This document shows positions 7,382 through 16,043 of a DNA stretch of 33,739 bases, one piece after another. Origin of the DNA: a virus; IMG/VR virus record IMGVR_UViG_3300046167_000019, positions 1-33,739 of that record; one strand, given 5' to 3'. Both the position numbers and the translations under genes were made by a program. Position 1 is the first letter of the stretch; each line of letters opens with the position of its first letter. The notes beneath the pieces were generated by a model, which searched no databases, had not been told where the DNA came from, and saw only the letters and a program-made list of their open reading frames with translations.

Positions 7382-9251
7382 GGTAGGCGTACAGGATTAC
7401 TTAGGTATCCAGATTGATTATGACAGAGAAGAAAACCTTAATGTGTTCTCACTAGAGACACTGAAGGATAGATATTTCTGGGGAGATGAGACACATGCCC
7501 AAGAAGCATTTGCCAGAGCGTCGGTCTATGGCGCAACGTATCAAGGACATACTGACTACAATCTTGCACAGCGCCTTTATAACTACGCAAGCAAGGGCTG
7601 GTTCGGTTTTAGCACTCCTATACTTAGTAACGGGGGAACCACTCGTGGTTTACCTATTAGCTGCTTTCTCAATTATGTTCCTGATTCAAGGCGTGGGCTA
7701 TCTGATCACTATGATGAGAACATATGGTTGGCAAGTGGAGGTGGAGGCTTGGGTGGATATTGGGGTGCTGTTAGAAGTAATGGCGTTTCAACTGCTAACG
7801 GTAGTCAGTCTACTGGTAGCATACCTTTCATGCACGTAGTTGATAGTCAGATGCTTGCCTTCAACCAAGGAGTAACACGGAGAGGATCTTATGCAGCGTA
7901 TATGGACATTAGCCATCCAGAAGTGGAGGAGTTTATCGCTATGCGAAAGACTACTGGGGGCGATCTTAATCGTAAGTGCCTTAACCTTCACAATGGAATT
8001 ACAATCACAGATGAGTTCCTGGCCTCCGTCATGTCTGATGATAGCTGGAGACTCATAGATCCTAAGTCTAAGCAGGCAGTCAAGACTGTGTCCGCTAGGG
8101 ACTTGTGGTGGCAGCTAGTACACACCAGAGCAGAGACAGGTGAACCATACATTGTTAACCTAGACCGCTGTAACGAGGCTCTACCGCAGCCACAGAAGGA
8201 CATGGGACTAGAGGTACGCCAGAGTAACCTATGTTCTGAGATTACCTTACCAACCAGTGAGGATCGCACAGCAGTTTGTTGCTTGTCTAGTGTTAACCTA
8301 GAATACTTTGATGATTGGAAGGACGATGAACTGTTTATCTTTGACATGATTAACATGCTGGATAACATCATTGAGCATTTTATTGACAATGCTGTACACA
8401 GCCGTCCTTGGACAGAGCCAAGCACATTAGAGGAGTTTAGAGATTATGTTAGAGAAGATAAAACAGGCTTTGCAAAAGCCGCTTATAGCGCATATAGAGA
8501 ACGTGCGGTCGGTCTTGGAGCAATGGGTTTTCATAGTTACCTTCAACGTAATGGAATCCCTTTTGAGGGAATGTACGCCTCCAGCTTTAACAATAGAGCG
8601 TTTAAAACAATCAAAGAAAGAGCTGAAAATGCTTCCAGAAGTTTGGCTGGAAACCGTGGGGAGGCTCCTGACATGGCTGGTAGTGGCTTGCGTAATTCCC
8701 ATCTGCTTGCTATTGCCCCTAATGCTAGTAGTAGTATTATATGCGGTGGAACAAGTCCTAGTATTGAGCCTACAAGGGCTAACGTATTTACGCACAAGAC
8801 TCTAACAGGCTCATACAAAGTCAAGAACAAATACTTGGAGAAACTACTTGAAGAGAAAGGTACCAACACAGAGAAAACGTGGAAAGATATTGCTGCTGCT
8901 GAAGGCTCTGTTAAAGACCTACCGGAACTATCGGAAGAAGAGAAAGAAGTTTTCAAGACAGCGCCTGAACTTAACCAAATTTGGGTCATTGAACACGCCT
9001 ACCAAAGACAGAAGTACGTCTGCCAAGCACAATCAGTAAACCTGTTCTTTGAGCCACCACCAGCTACAGCACCACAGGAGATCCACGATGAGTATCTGGA
9101 GTATGTTAATAGCGTTCATTGGACAGGAGCTAACAAACTCAAATCTATGTATTACCTGCGAACTACAGCGGCTAGAAATACAGAGAATGTTAACATCAAG
9201 ATACCCAGGATCAACCTTGAAGACGGAGAGTGTTTAAGCTGTGAAGGATGA
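7371..9251 (+). CDS. Class I ribonucleotide reductase, alpha (NrdA-like)
   Basis: A 626-residue large subunit that reduces ribonucleotides to deoxyribonucleotides. The radical-site triad N286-C288-E290 (SNLCSEI) and the two pocket cysteines C98 (LPISCFL) and C303 match E. coli NrdA N437/C439/E441, C225 and C462. The Y594-Y595 pair lies on the radical path, and C621/C624 (CLSCEG) are the C-terminal shuttle cysteines. It lacks the N-terminal ATP-cone, so it is shorter than bacterial NrdA (about 760) and probably not shut down by dATP. GTG 7371 follows TTGGAG (7358-7363). The beta subunit lies 940 bases downstream. Confidence 0.96.
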   Translation: MTSKVGVQDYLGIQIDYDREENLNVFSLETLKDRYFWGDETHAQEAFARASVYGATYQGHTDYNLAQRLYNYASKGWFGFSTPILSNGGTTRGLPISCFLNYVPDSRRGLSDHYDENIWLASGGGGLGGYWGAVRSNGVSTANGSQSTGSIPFMHVVDSQMLAFNQGVTRRGSYAAYMDISHPEVEEFIAMRKTTGGDLNRKCLNLHNGITITDEFLASVMSDDSWRLIDPKSKQAVKTVSARDLWWQLVHTRAETGEPYIVNLDRCNEALPQPQKDMGLEVRQSNLCSEITLPTSEDRTAVCCLSSVNLEYFDDWKDDELFIFDMINMLDNIIEHFIDNAVHSRPWTEPSTLEEFRDYVREDKTGFAKAAYSAYRERAVGLGAMGFHSYLQRNGIPFEGMYASSFNNRAFKTIKERAENASRSLAGNRGEAPDMAGSGLRNSHLLAIAPNASSSIICGGTSPSIEPTRANVFTHKTLTGSYKVKNKYLEKLLEEKGTNTEKTWKDIAAAEGSVKDLPELSEEEKEVFKTAPELNQIWVIEHAYQRQKYVCQAQSVNLFFEPPPATAPQEIHDEYLEYVNSVHWTGANKLKSMYYLRTTAARNTENVNIKIPRINLEDGECLSCEG

Positions 9252-9501
9252 ACACCCAGCGTACAGAGCAAAGTTCTATATACCTGAGCTAAAAAAGTAT
9301 GCTAACTGGTCTGACTATCTGGTATACTATAAGGAACAGGATGACAAGATTATGTTGTTCAGTAACTACTGTATGCAAATGTGGTCTAGTTACATGAGCA
9401 ACAAGATCAAACAACAAGAGGCACCCCTGAGCTACAAGGAGTACCTGAGTAAGTACAAGCAATTACTGGAGGATGGATACAGTGATAGACCCCAAGATTA
9501 G
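9241..9501 (+). CDS. Hypothetical protein between reductase subunits
   Basis: An 86-residue, Tyr- and Lys-rich soluble protein (many aromatic residues: YLVYYKEQ, MQMWSSYM), unrecognised. GTG 9241 overlaps the reductase stop by 11 bases. The nearest upstream site, GGAG at 9225-9228, is 12 bases away, so translation may depend on coupling. No cysteine pair is present, so it is not an obvious glutaredoxin or thioredoxin partner for the reductase. Confidence 0.65.
   Translation: MKDEHPAYRAKFYIPELKKYANWSDYLVYYKEQDDKIMLFSNYCMQMWSSYMSNKIKQQEAPLSYKEYLSKYKQLLEDGYSDRPQD
9467..9472 (+). promoter_or_regulatory. Ribosome-binding site deciding a GTG start
   Basis: TGGAGG abuts the first in-frame ATG (9473), too close to serve it, but is nine bases before the in-frame GTG at 9482. 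The GTG is therefore the better start for the next gene. Confidence 0.65.
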
Positions 9502-9685
9502 CGCCATGAAGCGCCTGTACAACGCTGAGATAGACGTGTACAAGGCAGAGGTGCAAAACTACCTAGACAATCCTGCGGCTGTAGGTGAGCATGGTAACTT
9601 GATTGAGACTATGGACAAGCTGGTGCAGAAGATTGCTGAAGCAGAAGATAAACTGATTGTACTGGAGACACACTTTAGTGAGTAA
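9482..9685 (+). CDS. Hypothetical coiled-coil protein
   Basis: A 67-residue protein from GTG 9482, chosen for the TGGAGG placement (9467-9472). It is mainly two amphipathic helices: MKRLYNAEIDVYKAEVQNYL and a second from NLIETMDKLVQKIAEAEDKL, typical of an antiparallel coiled coil. The function is unknown. It overlaps the preceding gene by 20 bases and the following by 8, all within the nucleotide-supply block. Confidence 0.6.
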   Translation: MIDPKISAMKRLYNAEIDVYKAEVQNYLDNPAAVGEHGNLIETMDKLVQKIAEAEDKLIVLETHFSE

Positions 9686-9896
9686 TGTAATTAACCTAAT
9701 GCCTACCCAGGCTACCGCTGACGAGGTACTAGAGGACTGTAAGGGTGAGTTTAATCACGTACTGGTACTAGGGTGGACTGAAGATGACGCTCTGACAGCT
9801 AAGGCTACAGAGTCTATGGACTTGAAGGAGACCATCTACTTGGTGGAAGTATTCAAGCAAGCAGTAATTATGGCAGGACATTCTATAGATGAGTGA
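9678..9896 (+). CDS. Small hypothetical protein (possible regulator of reductase block)
   Basis: A 72-residue protein from GTG 9678, supported by TGGAG at 9663-9667. An upstream TTG (9657) is in frame but has no site. The pattern HVLVLGWTEDDALTAKATES followed by a long helix (ETIYLVEVFKQAVIMAG) recurs in small phage and bacterial proteins that I cannot tie to a function. It overlaps the MazG-like gene start by 8 bases. Confidence 0.6.
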   Translation: MSNVINLMPTQATADEVLEDCKGEFNHVLVLGWTEDDALTAKATESMDLKETIYLVEVFKQAVIMAGHSIDE

Positions 9897-10194
9897 TGAA
9901 TTAATACACCTGATTAGCCTATGGGCAATGAAGCGTGGTATACTTAACAACAGCACACCTTTAGCACAGTTTGCTAAACTTGTGTCTGAGATGGGAGAGC
10001 TAGGGGACAACATAGCCAAGCAGCGTGATGTGACTGATGACATTGGTGACTGCTTGGTGGTGTTAAACACCTTAGCCATTATGAATGACACTACCCTAGA
10101 GGAATGCCTGAAGGTAGCGTATAATGATATTAAAGATCGCAAGGGACACATGAACAGTCATGGTGTCTTTATTAAAGAAGGAGATGCAGCTTGA
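9889..10194 (+). CDS. MazG-like nucleotide pyrophosphohydrolase
   Basis: A 101-residue all-helical protein of the MazG/NTP-PPase type. The metal-binding pattern is present: E34xxE37 (SEMGELGD) with D51xxD54 (DDIGDCLVV). It is probably a dimer or tetramer hydrolysing (d)NTPs to monophosphates. Phage MazG proteins are proposed to adjust nucleotide pools or ppGpp-linked responses. Its location immediately before NrdB fits nucleotide-pool management. AGGA at 9875-9878 precedes ATG 9889, and it overlaps the NrdB gene by 4 bases. Confidence 0.82.
   Translation: MSDELIHLISLWAMKRGILNNSTPLAQFAKLVSEMGELGDNIAKQRDVTDDIGDCLVVLNTLAIMNDTTLEECLKVAYNDIKDRKGHMNSHGVFIKEGDAA
10178..10183 (+). promoter_or_regulatory. 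Ribosome-binding site deciding a TTG start
   Basis: AAGGAG seven bases before TTG 10191 sets an unusual start codon for the reductase beta subunit. The TTG overlaps the stop of the MazG-like gene. Confidence 0.65.
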
Positions 10195-11162
10195 GCTTAT
10201 TAGATACTAGAGATTACTACAAACCGTTTGACCATCCTTGGATGTTTGACTACTACTCACAACAGAATCAGATGCACTGGTTTCCAGAGGATGTACCTCT
10301 GCACAATGACGTTAAAGACTGGCAGACAATGACTGATGAAGAAAAGAACCTACTGACTCAGATCTTCCGTCTGTTTACACAGTCTGATGTAGACGTAGGT
10401 GCTGGGTACGTTGATAGATACATGCGTATCTTTAAGAAACCTGAAGCACGTATGATGATGTCTAGCTTTGCCAACATGGAGTCCATACACCAACATGCCT
10501 ACAGCCTGCTGTTAGACACCGTAGGGATGCCAGAGGTGGAGTATAAGGCGTTTTCAGAGTACGAGGCTATGGCTGACAAGCATGAGTACATCAACGCTGT
10601 GAAGGTCACTAAAGGCGACAAGAAGAGCATTGCTAAGGCACTGGCTATCTACTCAGGCTTTACTGAAGGGCTACAGTTGTTCTCTAGCTTCATCATCCTG
10701 TTAAACTTCCCAAGGTTTGGCAAGATGAAGGGTATGGGACAGATCATTACCTACAGTATACGTGATGAGTCCATGCACGTAGAGGCAATGACAAAGCTAT
10801 TCAGGGAGTTTATGCAGGAGAACATTGACCTGTGGACTGATGACTTCAAGGCTGAGATCTATCAGGCATGTCGTGAGATGGTTGACCTAGAGGATAGGTT
10901 CTTGGACTTGGTGTTTGAGCAGGGTGACATCCCAGGATTAACCAAGAAGGAGATGCAACAGTACATCAGATACATTGCTGACCGTAGGCTGCTACAGTTA
11001 GGACTCAAGACTAACTACAATGTCAAAGAGAACCCACTGAACTGGCTGGATGATGTGTTAGGTGTAGAGCATCAGAACTTCTTTGAAGGTCGTGCTACTA
11101 CCTACATGAAGGCTGGACTACGTGGTGACGTTGGTAAGGTTAAGTTTTCTAATGTAGCTTGA
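10191..11162 (+). CDS. Class I ribonucleotide reductase, beta (NrdB-like)
   Basis: A 323-residue radical-generating small subunit that partners the alpha subunit at 7371-9251. Iron ligands are visible: D66 or D68, E97 and H100 (ESIH), E159 (TEGLQ), and E193/H196 (RDESMH). Tyr104, four residues after H100, lies where E. coli carries the radical Tyr122, so this is a tyrosyl-radical (Ia-type) enzyme, not a Tyr-less Ic form. Start TTG 10191 is supported by AAGGAG. It is the last gene of the rightward arm; a terminator follows nine bases after the stop. Confidence 0.96.
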   Translation: MSLLDTRDYYKPFDHPWMFDYYSQQNQMHWFPEDVPLHNDVKDWQTMTDEEKNLLTQIFRLFTQSDVDVGAGYVDRYMRIFKKPEARMMMSSFANMESIHQHAYSLLLDTVGMPEVEYKAFSEYEAMADKHEYINAVKVTKGDKKSIAKALAIYSGFTEGLQLFSSFIILLNFPRFGKMKGMGQIITYSIRDESMHVEAMTKLFREFMQENIDLWTDDFKAEIYQACREMVDLEDRFLDLVFEQGDIPGLTKKEMQQYIRYIADRRLLQLGLKTNYNVKENPLNWLDDVLGVEHQNFFEGRATTYMKAGLRGDVGKVKFSNVA

Positions 11163-11170
11163 GAAGACTT

Positions 11171-11191
11171 GGGGGCGCAATGCCCCCTTTT
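11171..11191 (+). terminator. Intrinsic terminator of the replication arm
   Basis: GGGGGC (11171-11176) pairs with GCCCCC (11182-11187) over a five-base loop, followed by TTTT then CTCT. The T-run is on the + strand only, so it should stop rightward transcription leaving the reductase gene. For the opposing late arm, which ends at 11205, the same stem lacks a T-run. Confidence 0.85.
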
Positions 11192-11204
11192 CTCTACTGT
11201 CCTG

Positions 11205-13229
11205 TTATTCCCGACCCTTCTTTAGTTCTCTTTGTACTTCTCTAATTTCTTCGTCAGTTAAAGTATCAAATAACTCCTCTACAATACCATTAGCTGCCAG
11301 TAAAGCAGCTTCTTGAGTAGGGAACTTTGCTTTATCAAAAGAAAGTAGTTTGTTAGTTAACTTAGGGTTTGTGACTATACTAGCCAACACTACAGGAGCC
11401 ACTAGAATAGATCCTCCCATAAGAGCGTCTACAGAAAGTGTATATAGCTGTCCTCCTGCGCCAGCAAGTTTAGCTTCACTTAAACTTTTCCCCGGAGCAC
11501 TTAACGCTGCGTACTCTTTAGATCTAAAAAGAAGTTCTCCTAAATTACCTTGTACAGTAGCGGATGTCTCAGACATTAGATTCATTACTTGTTTAACTCT
11601 AGGTGCATCTTCGCCTAAGATTAATTTTAACCTAGCTGCATTCTCAGGTGTTTGAAACTGAGAAGCTAGATAAGAATATTTTTGATTGTTAAAGTCTCCT
11701 CCAACATCAGTAAATATGTTCTTTAAGTAAGATTCTTTGATAGTTTGTTTAGCTTCGTCAGCAGTTTTGAAAGGTAAGCCACTAGGCATTCTTTTATTGC
11801 TAGCTTTTCTCATAACTGCATAAGACTCATCTATGCTTTTCATCATAGCTGTAATCTCATCCAAACCACCACTACGGGTTAGCATTTTGCCTAAAGCAGA
11901 GTAAGATTCTTTCTGGGCATTAGCGACAAACCTAGAGTTAACTTTAGGCAGAATACCGTTAATAGATACTCTGTAAGCCTTCTTTAGGTCTTGGTATTTA
12001 GCACCTAGTTCTGGACTTGTTCTGTCTAAACTTCTTTGAACTACACCACGGATATTTTTAGACAGAATAGTTAACTCTCTAGCAGCTTCTCTTTGGGTAC
12101 CTGTAGACCCTAGACCCCCTAAAGCAGCTATGTCTGTCTTTAGAGTCTTTTCAAACTCTAGTAACTCTTTTACAGACAAAGTTTTTAACTGGGACATAGT
12201 ATCTAAAGTATCGTCAACATACTTTAATGTAGAAGGCTGTAAGTAGTTACGTAGTTCTCCTTGCGATCTATTCCTAAACTTAGTAAAAGATGCTTTTAAC
12301 GGAGAAAGTTCAGTACGCTGTGACCCCAGACCTTCCTGTATTTCCTGAAGCCCCCTAGAGTACAAAGTAGACATAGCTTCTTTGCCTTTGTCTATAACAG
12401 TAGACATAGCCTGTCCTAATGCTTTAGGGTCTTGAAACTCATCAGTACCTGTTCTGTTCATTATCTCAGTTAACGCAGATGCAGAAGCATTATCTAGCCG
12501 TTCTGTAGCTTTAGCCATCTTACCTGAAGAAAACAAACCTAAGTTTGCAATGCCTTCCGCCAGCGTCTGCACAGTGGTAGCCTGTCCTGTCTGTGAAGGC
12601 AGTAAAGTAGCGCCAAGTTCTTCTGCTAACTTTTGAGACTCTTTCAAAGACTCTGGACTACCTGTAGCCAGCAGTCCTCCTGCCCTAGCAATAGCTTCTC
12701 TTTGTCCTGCTTCTGCTACAACCCTGTTAGCTTGTTCACCAGCAACCATAGCTGCTTCTTTAACAAACAGTTTAGCAGCTTCGTCAGGAGACATTCTAGC
12801 TGCTTTAGCACTAAGCAGGAAAGGCTTTACCTTACTTCCTAAACCAAGCGTTACTATGTCAATACCTGCTGATATTAACGCTTGTTCAGTAGCTTCTGCA
12901 TAGTCTATAGGTACTCCTTCTAAATAATCAGAAGTAATAGAGCCTCCAAAACTACCTCCTGCTCCTCCAAGGATACCGCCTACTACAGCGCCCGCAGGCC
13001 CACCCATCAAAAAACCTGCCCCTGCTCCTGCAAGACTGCCTGATATACCCAAAGGTATTTCCATGTTCTTAGATAAAAACTCACCAGCTGACTCAAAGAA
13101 ACCCTGGTCTTCTGCTTCAGCAGGAGCTTCAGAACTGCGTATCTTTTCTAGTATTCTACTAGCAGCTTCGTAGTCTTTAGCGTCATAAGCTCTTTTATAA
13201 GCGTCTTTATGTTCTTGTAAAGTAGGCAT
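11205..13229 (-). CDS. Internal virion / DNA-ejection-type protein
   Basis: A 674-residue protein, last gene of the late arm. After a short helical N-terminus there is a glycine-zipper-like stretch (about residues 60-97, rich in GxxG and GG, e.g. GAGAGFLMGGPAGAVVGGIL). It could insert in or cross a membrane. The rest is largely helical, with long Lys/Glu/Ala stretches and another hydrophobic segment near residues 605-618. Position after tail genes and this composition match inner-capsid ejection proteins of podoviruses. No peptidoglycan-hydrolase motif is seen. ATG 13229 follows AAGAG in the TAA-overlapping junction with the preceding gene. Confidence 0.65.
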   Translation of the reverse strand: MPTLQEHKDAYKRAYDAKDYEAASRILEKIRSSEAPAEAEDQGFFESAGEFLSKNMEIPLGISGSLAGAGAGFLMGGPAGAVVGGILGGAGGSFGGSITSDYLEGVPIDYAEATEQALISAGIDIVTLGLGSKVKPFLLSAKAARMSPDEAAKLFVKEAAMVAGEQANRVVAEAGQREAIARAGGLLATGSPESLKESQKLAEELGATLLPSQTGQATTVQTLAEGIANLGLFSSGKMAKATERLDNASASALTEIMNRTGTDEFQDPKALGQAMSTVIDKGKEAMSTLYSRGLQEIQEGLGSQRTELSPLKASFTKFRNRSQGELRNYLQPSTLKYVDDTLDTMSQLKTLSVKELLEFEKTLKTDIAALGGLGSTGTQREAARELTILSKNIRGVVQRSLDRTSPELGAKYQDLKKAYRVSINGILPKVNSRFVANAQKESYSALGKMLTRSGGLDEITAMMKSIDESYAVMRKASNKRMPSGLPFKTADEAKQTIKESYLKNIFTDVGGDFNNQKYSYLASQFQTPENAARLKLILGEDAPRVKQVMNLMSETSATVQGNLGELLFRSKEYAALSAPGKSLSEAKLAGAGGQLYTLSVDALMGGSILVAPVVLASIVTNPKLTNKLLSFDKAKFPTQEAALLAANGIVEELFDTLTDEEIREVQRELKKGRE

Positions 13230-13232
13230 ATG

Positions 13233-14561
13233 TTACTCTTGGTTCTTTTTTGTATAGTAATCACCGTCTTGGACAGCATCAGGGCTTGGTAAATCACTTG
13301 AGCTTCGTTTATCTCCATCTATAATAGCTTTAATCTCCCTTAGTCTAGCATCAGCTACGCTTTGAGGTGTAGCTCCTTCTGTTAAGACTCTAACGTAATC
13401 ATCATAGCTATACTGTAGTTCTCTAATGTACGCATCAATAGTCTCAACATTTACTTGTGTAAGATCGTTAATAGAAGCTACAAGCTCTTGTGCTGAAGCT
13501 CTTTCGCCTTCAGTAGGATTAGACCCGAAGTTACCTAAGACACCTATCATTTGTTCTTTAGCGAGCTTATTGAATCTTTCTGCATCAACAACCCCTTGTG
13601 CTTCTATACCCAAGAAACTTAGAATAGCTTTGTAACTAGCAGGAACAATACCACCTGTTCTTATTCTAGTTAAAAGCTCTCGCTGTTCTTCTGCTTTTCT
13701 TAGCTGTGGAGCTAACTTTATAACTTTAGTTCTTGCTTCAGCAACTTCCTGTAACCAGAGTTTAGCTTCTTCCTCACCAATGTTAAACTTCTGCTTTATT
13801 TCAAGAGTTTCTCTTTTTAAGCGTTCCTGATGCTCATCCCTAGCTCTATCAGCAGCATCTTGATCTGCGCCACTTTGTCCTGTGGTGCCACTAATTGTTT
13901 CTACTTTGCCTGTAGGTGTAACAGTTTCTCCTTTACTATTTTTATAGATAAGTTCAGTTGTGCCGTCTTTATAAACAGCTTCTGTTACAAAGTATTCTTC
14001 TTTAGTTTGGCTATCTCTAACTTTACCCCTAGAAAAGAACCTAGCTTCTCCCGCTGTAGAACTAGGCTTAGTAATTCCCCTAGCGGTAGTAGCTGAGTCA
14101 TAAATAGAGTCTAGCTGTGAAGGAGAAATACCATATTCTTTCTGTAAAGTAGCTACAGTGTCTAAGGTATTAGGAGTATAAAAACTATCTTTGTCAACAG
14201 TTAACAACACATCTTGTATAGCAGCAGTACCTTCTTCTATACGGTTAGCTTTAGAAGTAGTTTCTCTTTCTTTCCTAAGAGCAGTTAAGCGTTGTGTAGC
14301 CCTAACTTGTTGCTCAGGTGAACCAAACTTAACTAAAGCAGCTAACTGCTGTTCTTCAGCGTTAGGAGAATTAGGGTCAACTTTAGCTAACTCTGCACGT
14401 AGTATCTCTGGGTTACTTCTCATCTCAGTGCCAAGCGCACCGCCAGCGAACCTAGCAGCTTGCCTAGTGAAAGGAGAAGCCTGTATCATCATACCTCCTG
14501 GCCCTTCAGTAGGAGACATCTTGTATTGGTCTAGTATACCAAGTTTATCTAAAAGTCCCAT
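13233..14561 (-). CDS. Internal virion-type protein
   Basis: A 442-residue, mostly helical, charged protein. A coiled-coil-prone central part (residues about 235-310, QERLKRETLEIKQKF onward) is flanked by disordered-looking Ser/Thr/Gly segments. AGGAGAT stands seven bases before ATG 14561. It lies between two other internal-virion candidates, and the trio recalls the gp14-gp15-gp16 set of T7 by position only. There is no detectable enzymatic motif. The function in virion assembly or DNA ejection is inference. Confidence 0.6.
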   Translation of the reverse strand: MGLLDKLGILDQYKMSPTEGPGGMMIQASPFTRQAARFAGGALGTEMRSNPEILRAELAKVDPNSPNAEEQQLAALVKFGSPEQQVRATQRLTALRKERETTSKANRIEEGTAAIQDVLLTVDKDSFYTPNTLDTVATLQKEYGISPSQLDSIYDSATTARGITKPSSTAGEARFFSRGKVRDSQTKEEYFVTEAVYKDGTTELIYKNSKGETVTPTGKVETISGTTGQSGADQDAADRARDEHQERLKRETLEIKQKFNIGEEEAKLWLQEVAEARTKVIKLAPQLRKAEEQRELLTRIRTGGIVPASYKAILSFLGIEAQGVVDAERFNKLAKEQMIGVLGNFGSNPTEGERASAQELVASINDLTQVNVETIDAYIRELQYSYDDYVRVLTEGATPQSVADARLREIKAIIDGDKRSSSDLPSPDAVQDGDYYTKKNQE

Positions 14562-14574
14562 TATTTATCTCCTA

Positions 14575-15630
14575 TTATCTTCCAAAGAGTCCTAAAAAGG
14601 TGTTTACAACATCAGCAGCGTCACTAAACATTCCACCACCACTACCCCCACCTTCAGCAGCAGCGCGTTGAGCAGCCTGAGCCTGTATCATTTGCTGCAA
14701 GATATTAGCTGTGCTTTGTGCTCTAATTCCTTCAGCCTGCAATAGATCCTCTAGTCCACTAATGCCTGCTTGACTAAATAATCCAGCACCATACTGGTTA
14801 GCAGCGCCCACAAGATTAGCTAAGTCAGTACCTGGAGTTAAGGTAGCCAATACCTGCTGTTCTGGTGAGTATTGCAAGCCTTGAGCTACCTGTAGATTTT
14901 CAAGCTGTGGAGCTATCAAACTAGAAGGTGTTAAAGCAGCCTGCCCTCCAAGGCCAAATAAAGTACCAGCCGTTTCTAATTGCTGCTGTTGCTCTTTCTG
15001 TGCTTGGCCTATTGCTGCTAAAGCTGCTGCATTCTTAGCTTCTTCCTGTGCCTTAGATAACGCTAATTGCTCTGGAGAGCCACCAAACATAGCTGTACGT
15101 AATCCTGTACGTCCCTGTGACTGTAACTGCTCTTGTAATGCAAGCTGTTGACGTTGCTCTTCAGGAAGCTGTGTAGCCCTTATTCTTTGGTATACATCAG
15201 CTTCCCTAGTTGCTGTAGGAGCCATAGCCTCTGTCAGAGCGCCTCCAACACCACCAAAAGCCTGGGTTTGGATTCCTGATACATCAGGTAGTCCTGTGCC
15301 AGCGCCCCCTATTAGGCCGCTTGTAAGCGCCTGTAGCTGCTGTTGTTGTGCAGCCATAGCAGGAGACAATGCAGTTGCAAATCCCCCTTCAGGAGTAGTA
15401 GCTACGCCCCCAAAGCCAGTAGATACTGTGAAGGGCTTGAAGGCTGATCTCTCTGCTGCTTCTTCACCTACAAGCATCTGTCCTGCTGCTGATCTTTCAG
15501 CAATATCAGACAGCCTACTTAACTGATCTAAAGATATGCCTGCACCAAGAAGCTGACCACCTGTACCTCCAAAGAAGTTACCTAGTGCGTCACCAAATCC
15601 GCCTAGTCTGCTAAGAAATCCATCACTCAT
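14575..15630 (-). CDS. Ala/Gln-rich internal virion-type protein
   Basis: A 351-residue protein of low complexity. The Gly-rich start (FLSRLGGFGDALGNFFGGTG) is amphipathic, then come long Gln/Ala runs (AAQQQQLQAL, QKEQQQQLETAGTLFG) and an Ala/Gln/Gly tail ending in NTFLGLFGR. This is typical of small inner-core proteins such as podovirus gp14-like proteins, but no motif proves it. GAGAG at about eight bases precedes ATG 15630. The next gene upstream is a small membrane protein. Confidence 0.6.
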   Translation of the reverse strand: MSDGFLSRLGGFGDALGNFFGGTGGQLLGAGISLDQLSRLSDIAERSAAGQMLVGEEAAERSAFKPFTVSTGFGGVATTPEGGFATALSPAMAAQQQQLQALTSGLIGGAGTGLPDVSGIQTQAFGGVGGALTEAMAPTATREADVYQRIRATQLPEEQRQQLALQEQLQSQGRTGLRTAMFGGSPEQLALSKAQEEAKNAAALAAIGQAQKEQQQQLETAGTLFGLGGQAALTPSSLIAPQLENLQVAQGLQYSPEQQVLATLTPGTDLANLVGAANQYGAGLFSQAGISGLEDLLQAEGIRAQSTANILQQMIQAQAAQRAAAEGGGSGGGMFSDAADVVNTFLGLFGR

Positions 15631-15641
15631 TTATATTCTCT

Positions 15642-15869
15642 CTATGTCAATACTGTTGTTATCACGGAGGCTGCACCTGTTACCACAACAGTAACAACAA
15701 GCCAAGCCAGACGCTCCCACTTCAACGCATGGGCAGAAGCTAGTTCTTTAAGCTGCCGAAGTTCAGCAGTTGCTTCACCCCAGCGTTCACCACATTCTTT
15801 CTCATGTTGAGCTATCTTCTCTAGTGCTTCTAAAGCCAAGTCAAGTGTTTGCGTCTGATCTTGCTTCAT
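15642..15869 (-). CDS. Small membrane protein, XhlA-like (lysis candidate)
   Basis: A 75-residue protein with an N-terminal amphipathic/coiled region (residues 8-45), a KWER boundary and one C-terminal transmembrane segment (residues 55-74, LAWLVVTVVVTGAASVITTV). This layout is that of XhlA-type hemolysin/holin accessory proteins, and also of some inner-membrane spanins. Its ATG overlaps the stop of the 53-residue hydrophobic protein upstream (TGATG). A lysis role is inferred from topology and neighbours. Confidence 0.65.
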   Translation of the reverse strand: MKQDQTQTLDLALEALEKIAQHEKECGERWGEATAELRQLKELASAHALKWERLAWLVVTVVVTGAASVITTVLT

Positions 15870-16030
15870 CAGTCTTTAGCCTTACCTACGTTTAGTGCAA
15901 TCATGTCCAGTAACTTGTATGCTTTAGCTACTAGAGCATCATCTTTAGGTGTATCAGTTGCTGCTGCAATAGCTGACGCTAGAGCAACTAGAGCAGTGAT
16001 AATGTTAAGTGCATCAATTACGTATGGCAT
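15869..16030 (-). CDS. 53-residue hydrophobic small protein
   Basis: The protein starts MPYVIDALNIITALVALASA, giving a hydrophobic helix at residues 4-24, followed by a charged helix (KDDALVAKAYKLLDMIAL) and a KAKD end. An AAGGAG site eight bases before ATG 16030 and a TGATG overlap with the next gene support it as real despite its size. A membrane-associated holin-like or lysis-modulating role is possible given the XhlA-like neighbour, but not shown. Confidence 0.7.
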   Translation of the reverse strand: MPYVIDALNIITALVALASAIAAATDTPKDDALVAKAYKLLDMIALNVGKAKD

Positions 16031-16043
16031 TATTTGTTCTCCT

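Noticed and set aside
8446-8805. Hydrophobic open frame inside the reductase alpha gene
   Set aside because: It overlaps conserved reductase sequence (APNASSS...TSPSIEP) in another frame and has no ribosome-binding site.
11171-11191. Bidirectional terminator for both arms
   Set aside because: The T-run follows the stem only on the plus strand. On the minus strand the stem is followed by AAGTCTTCTC.
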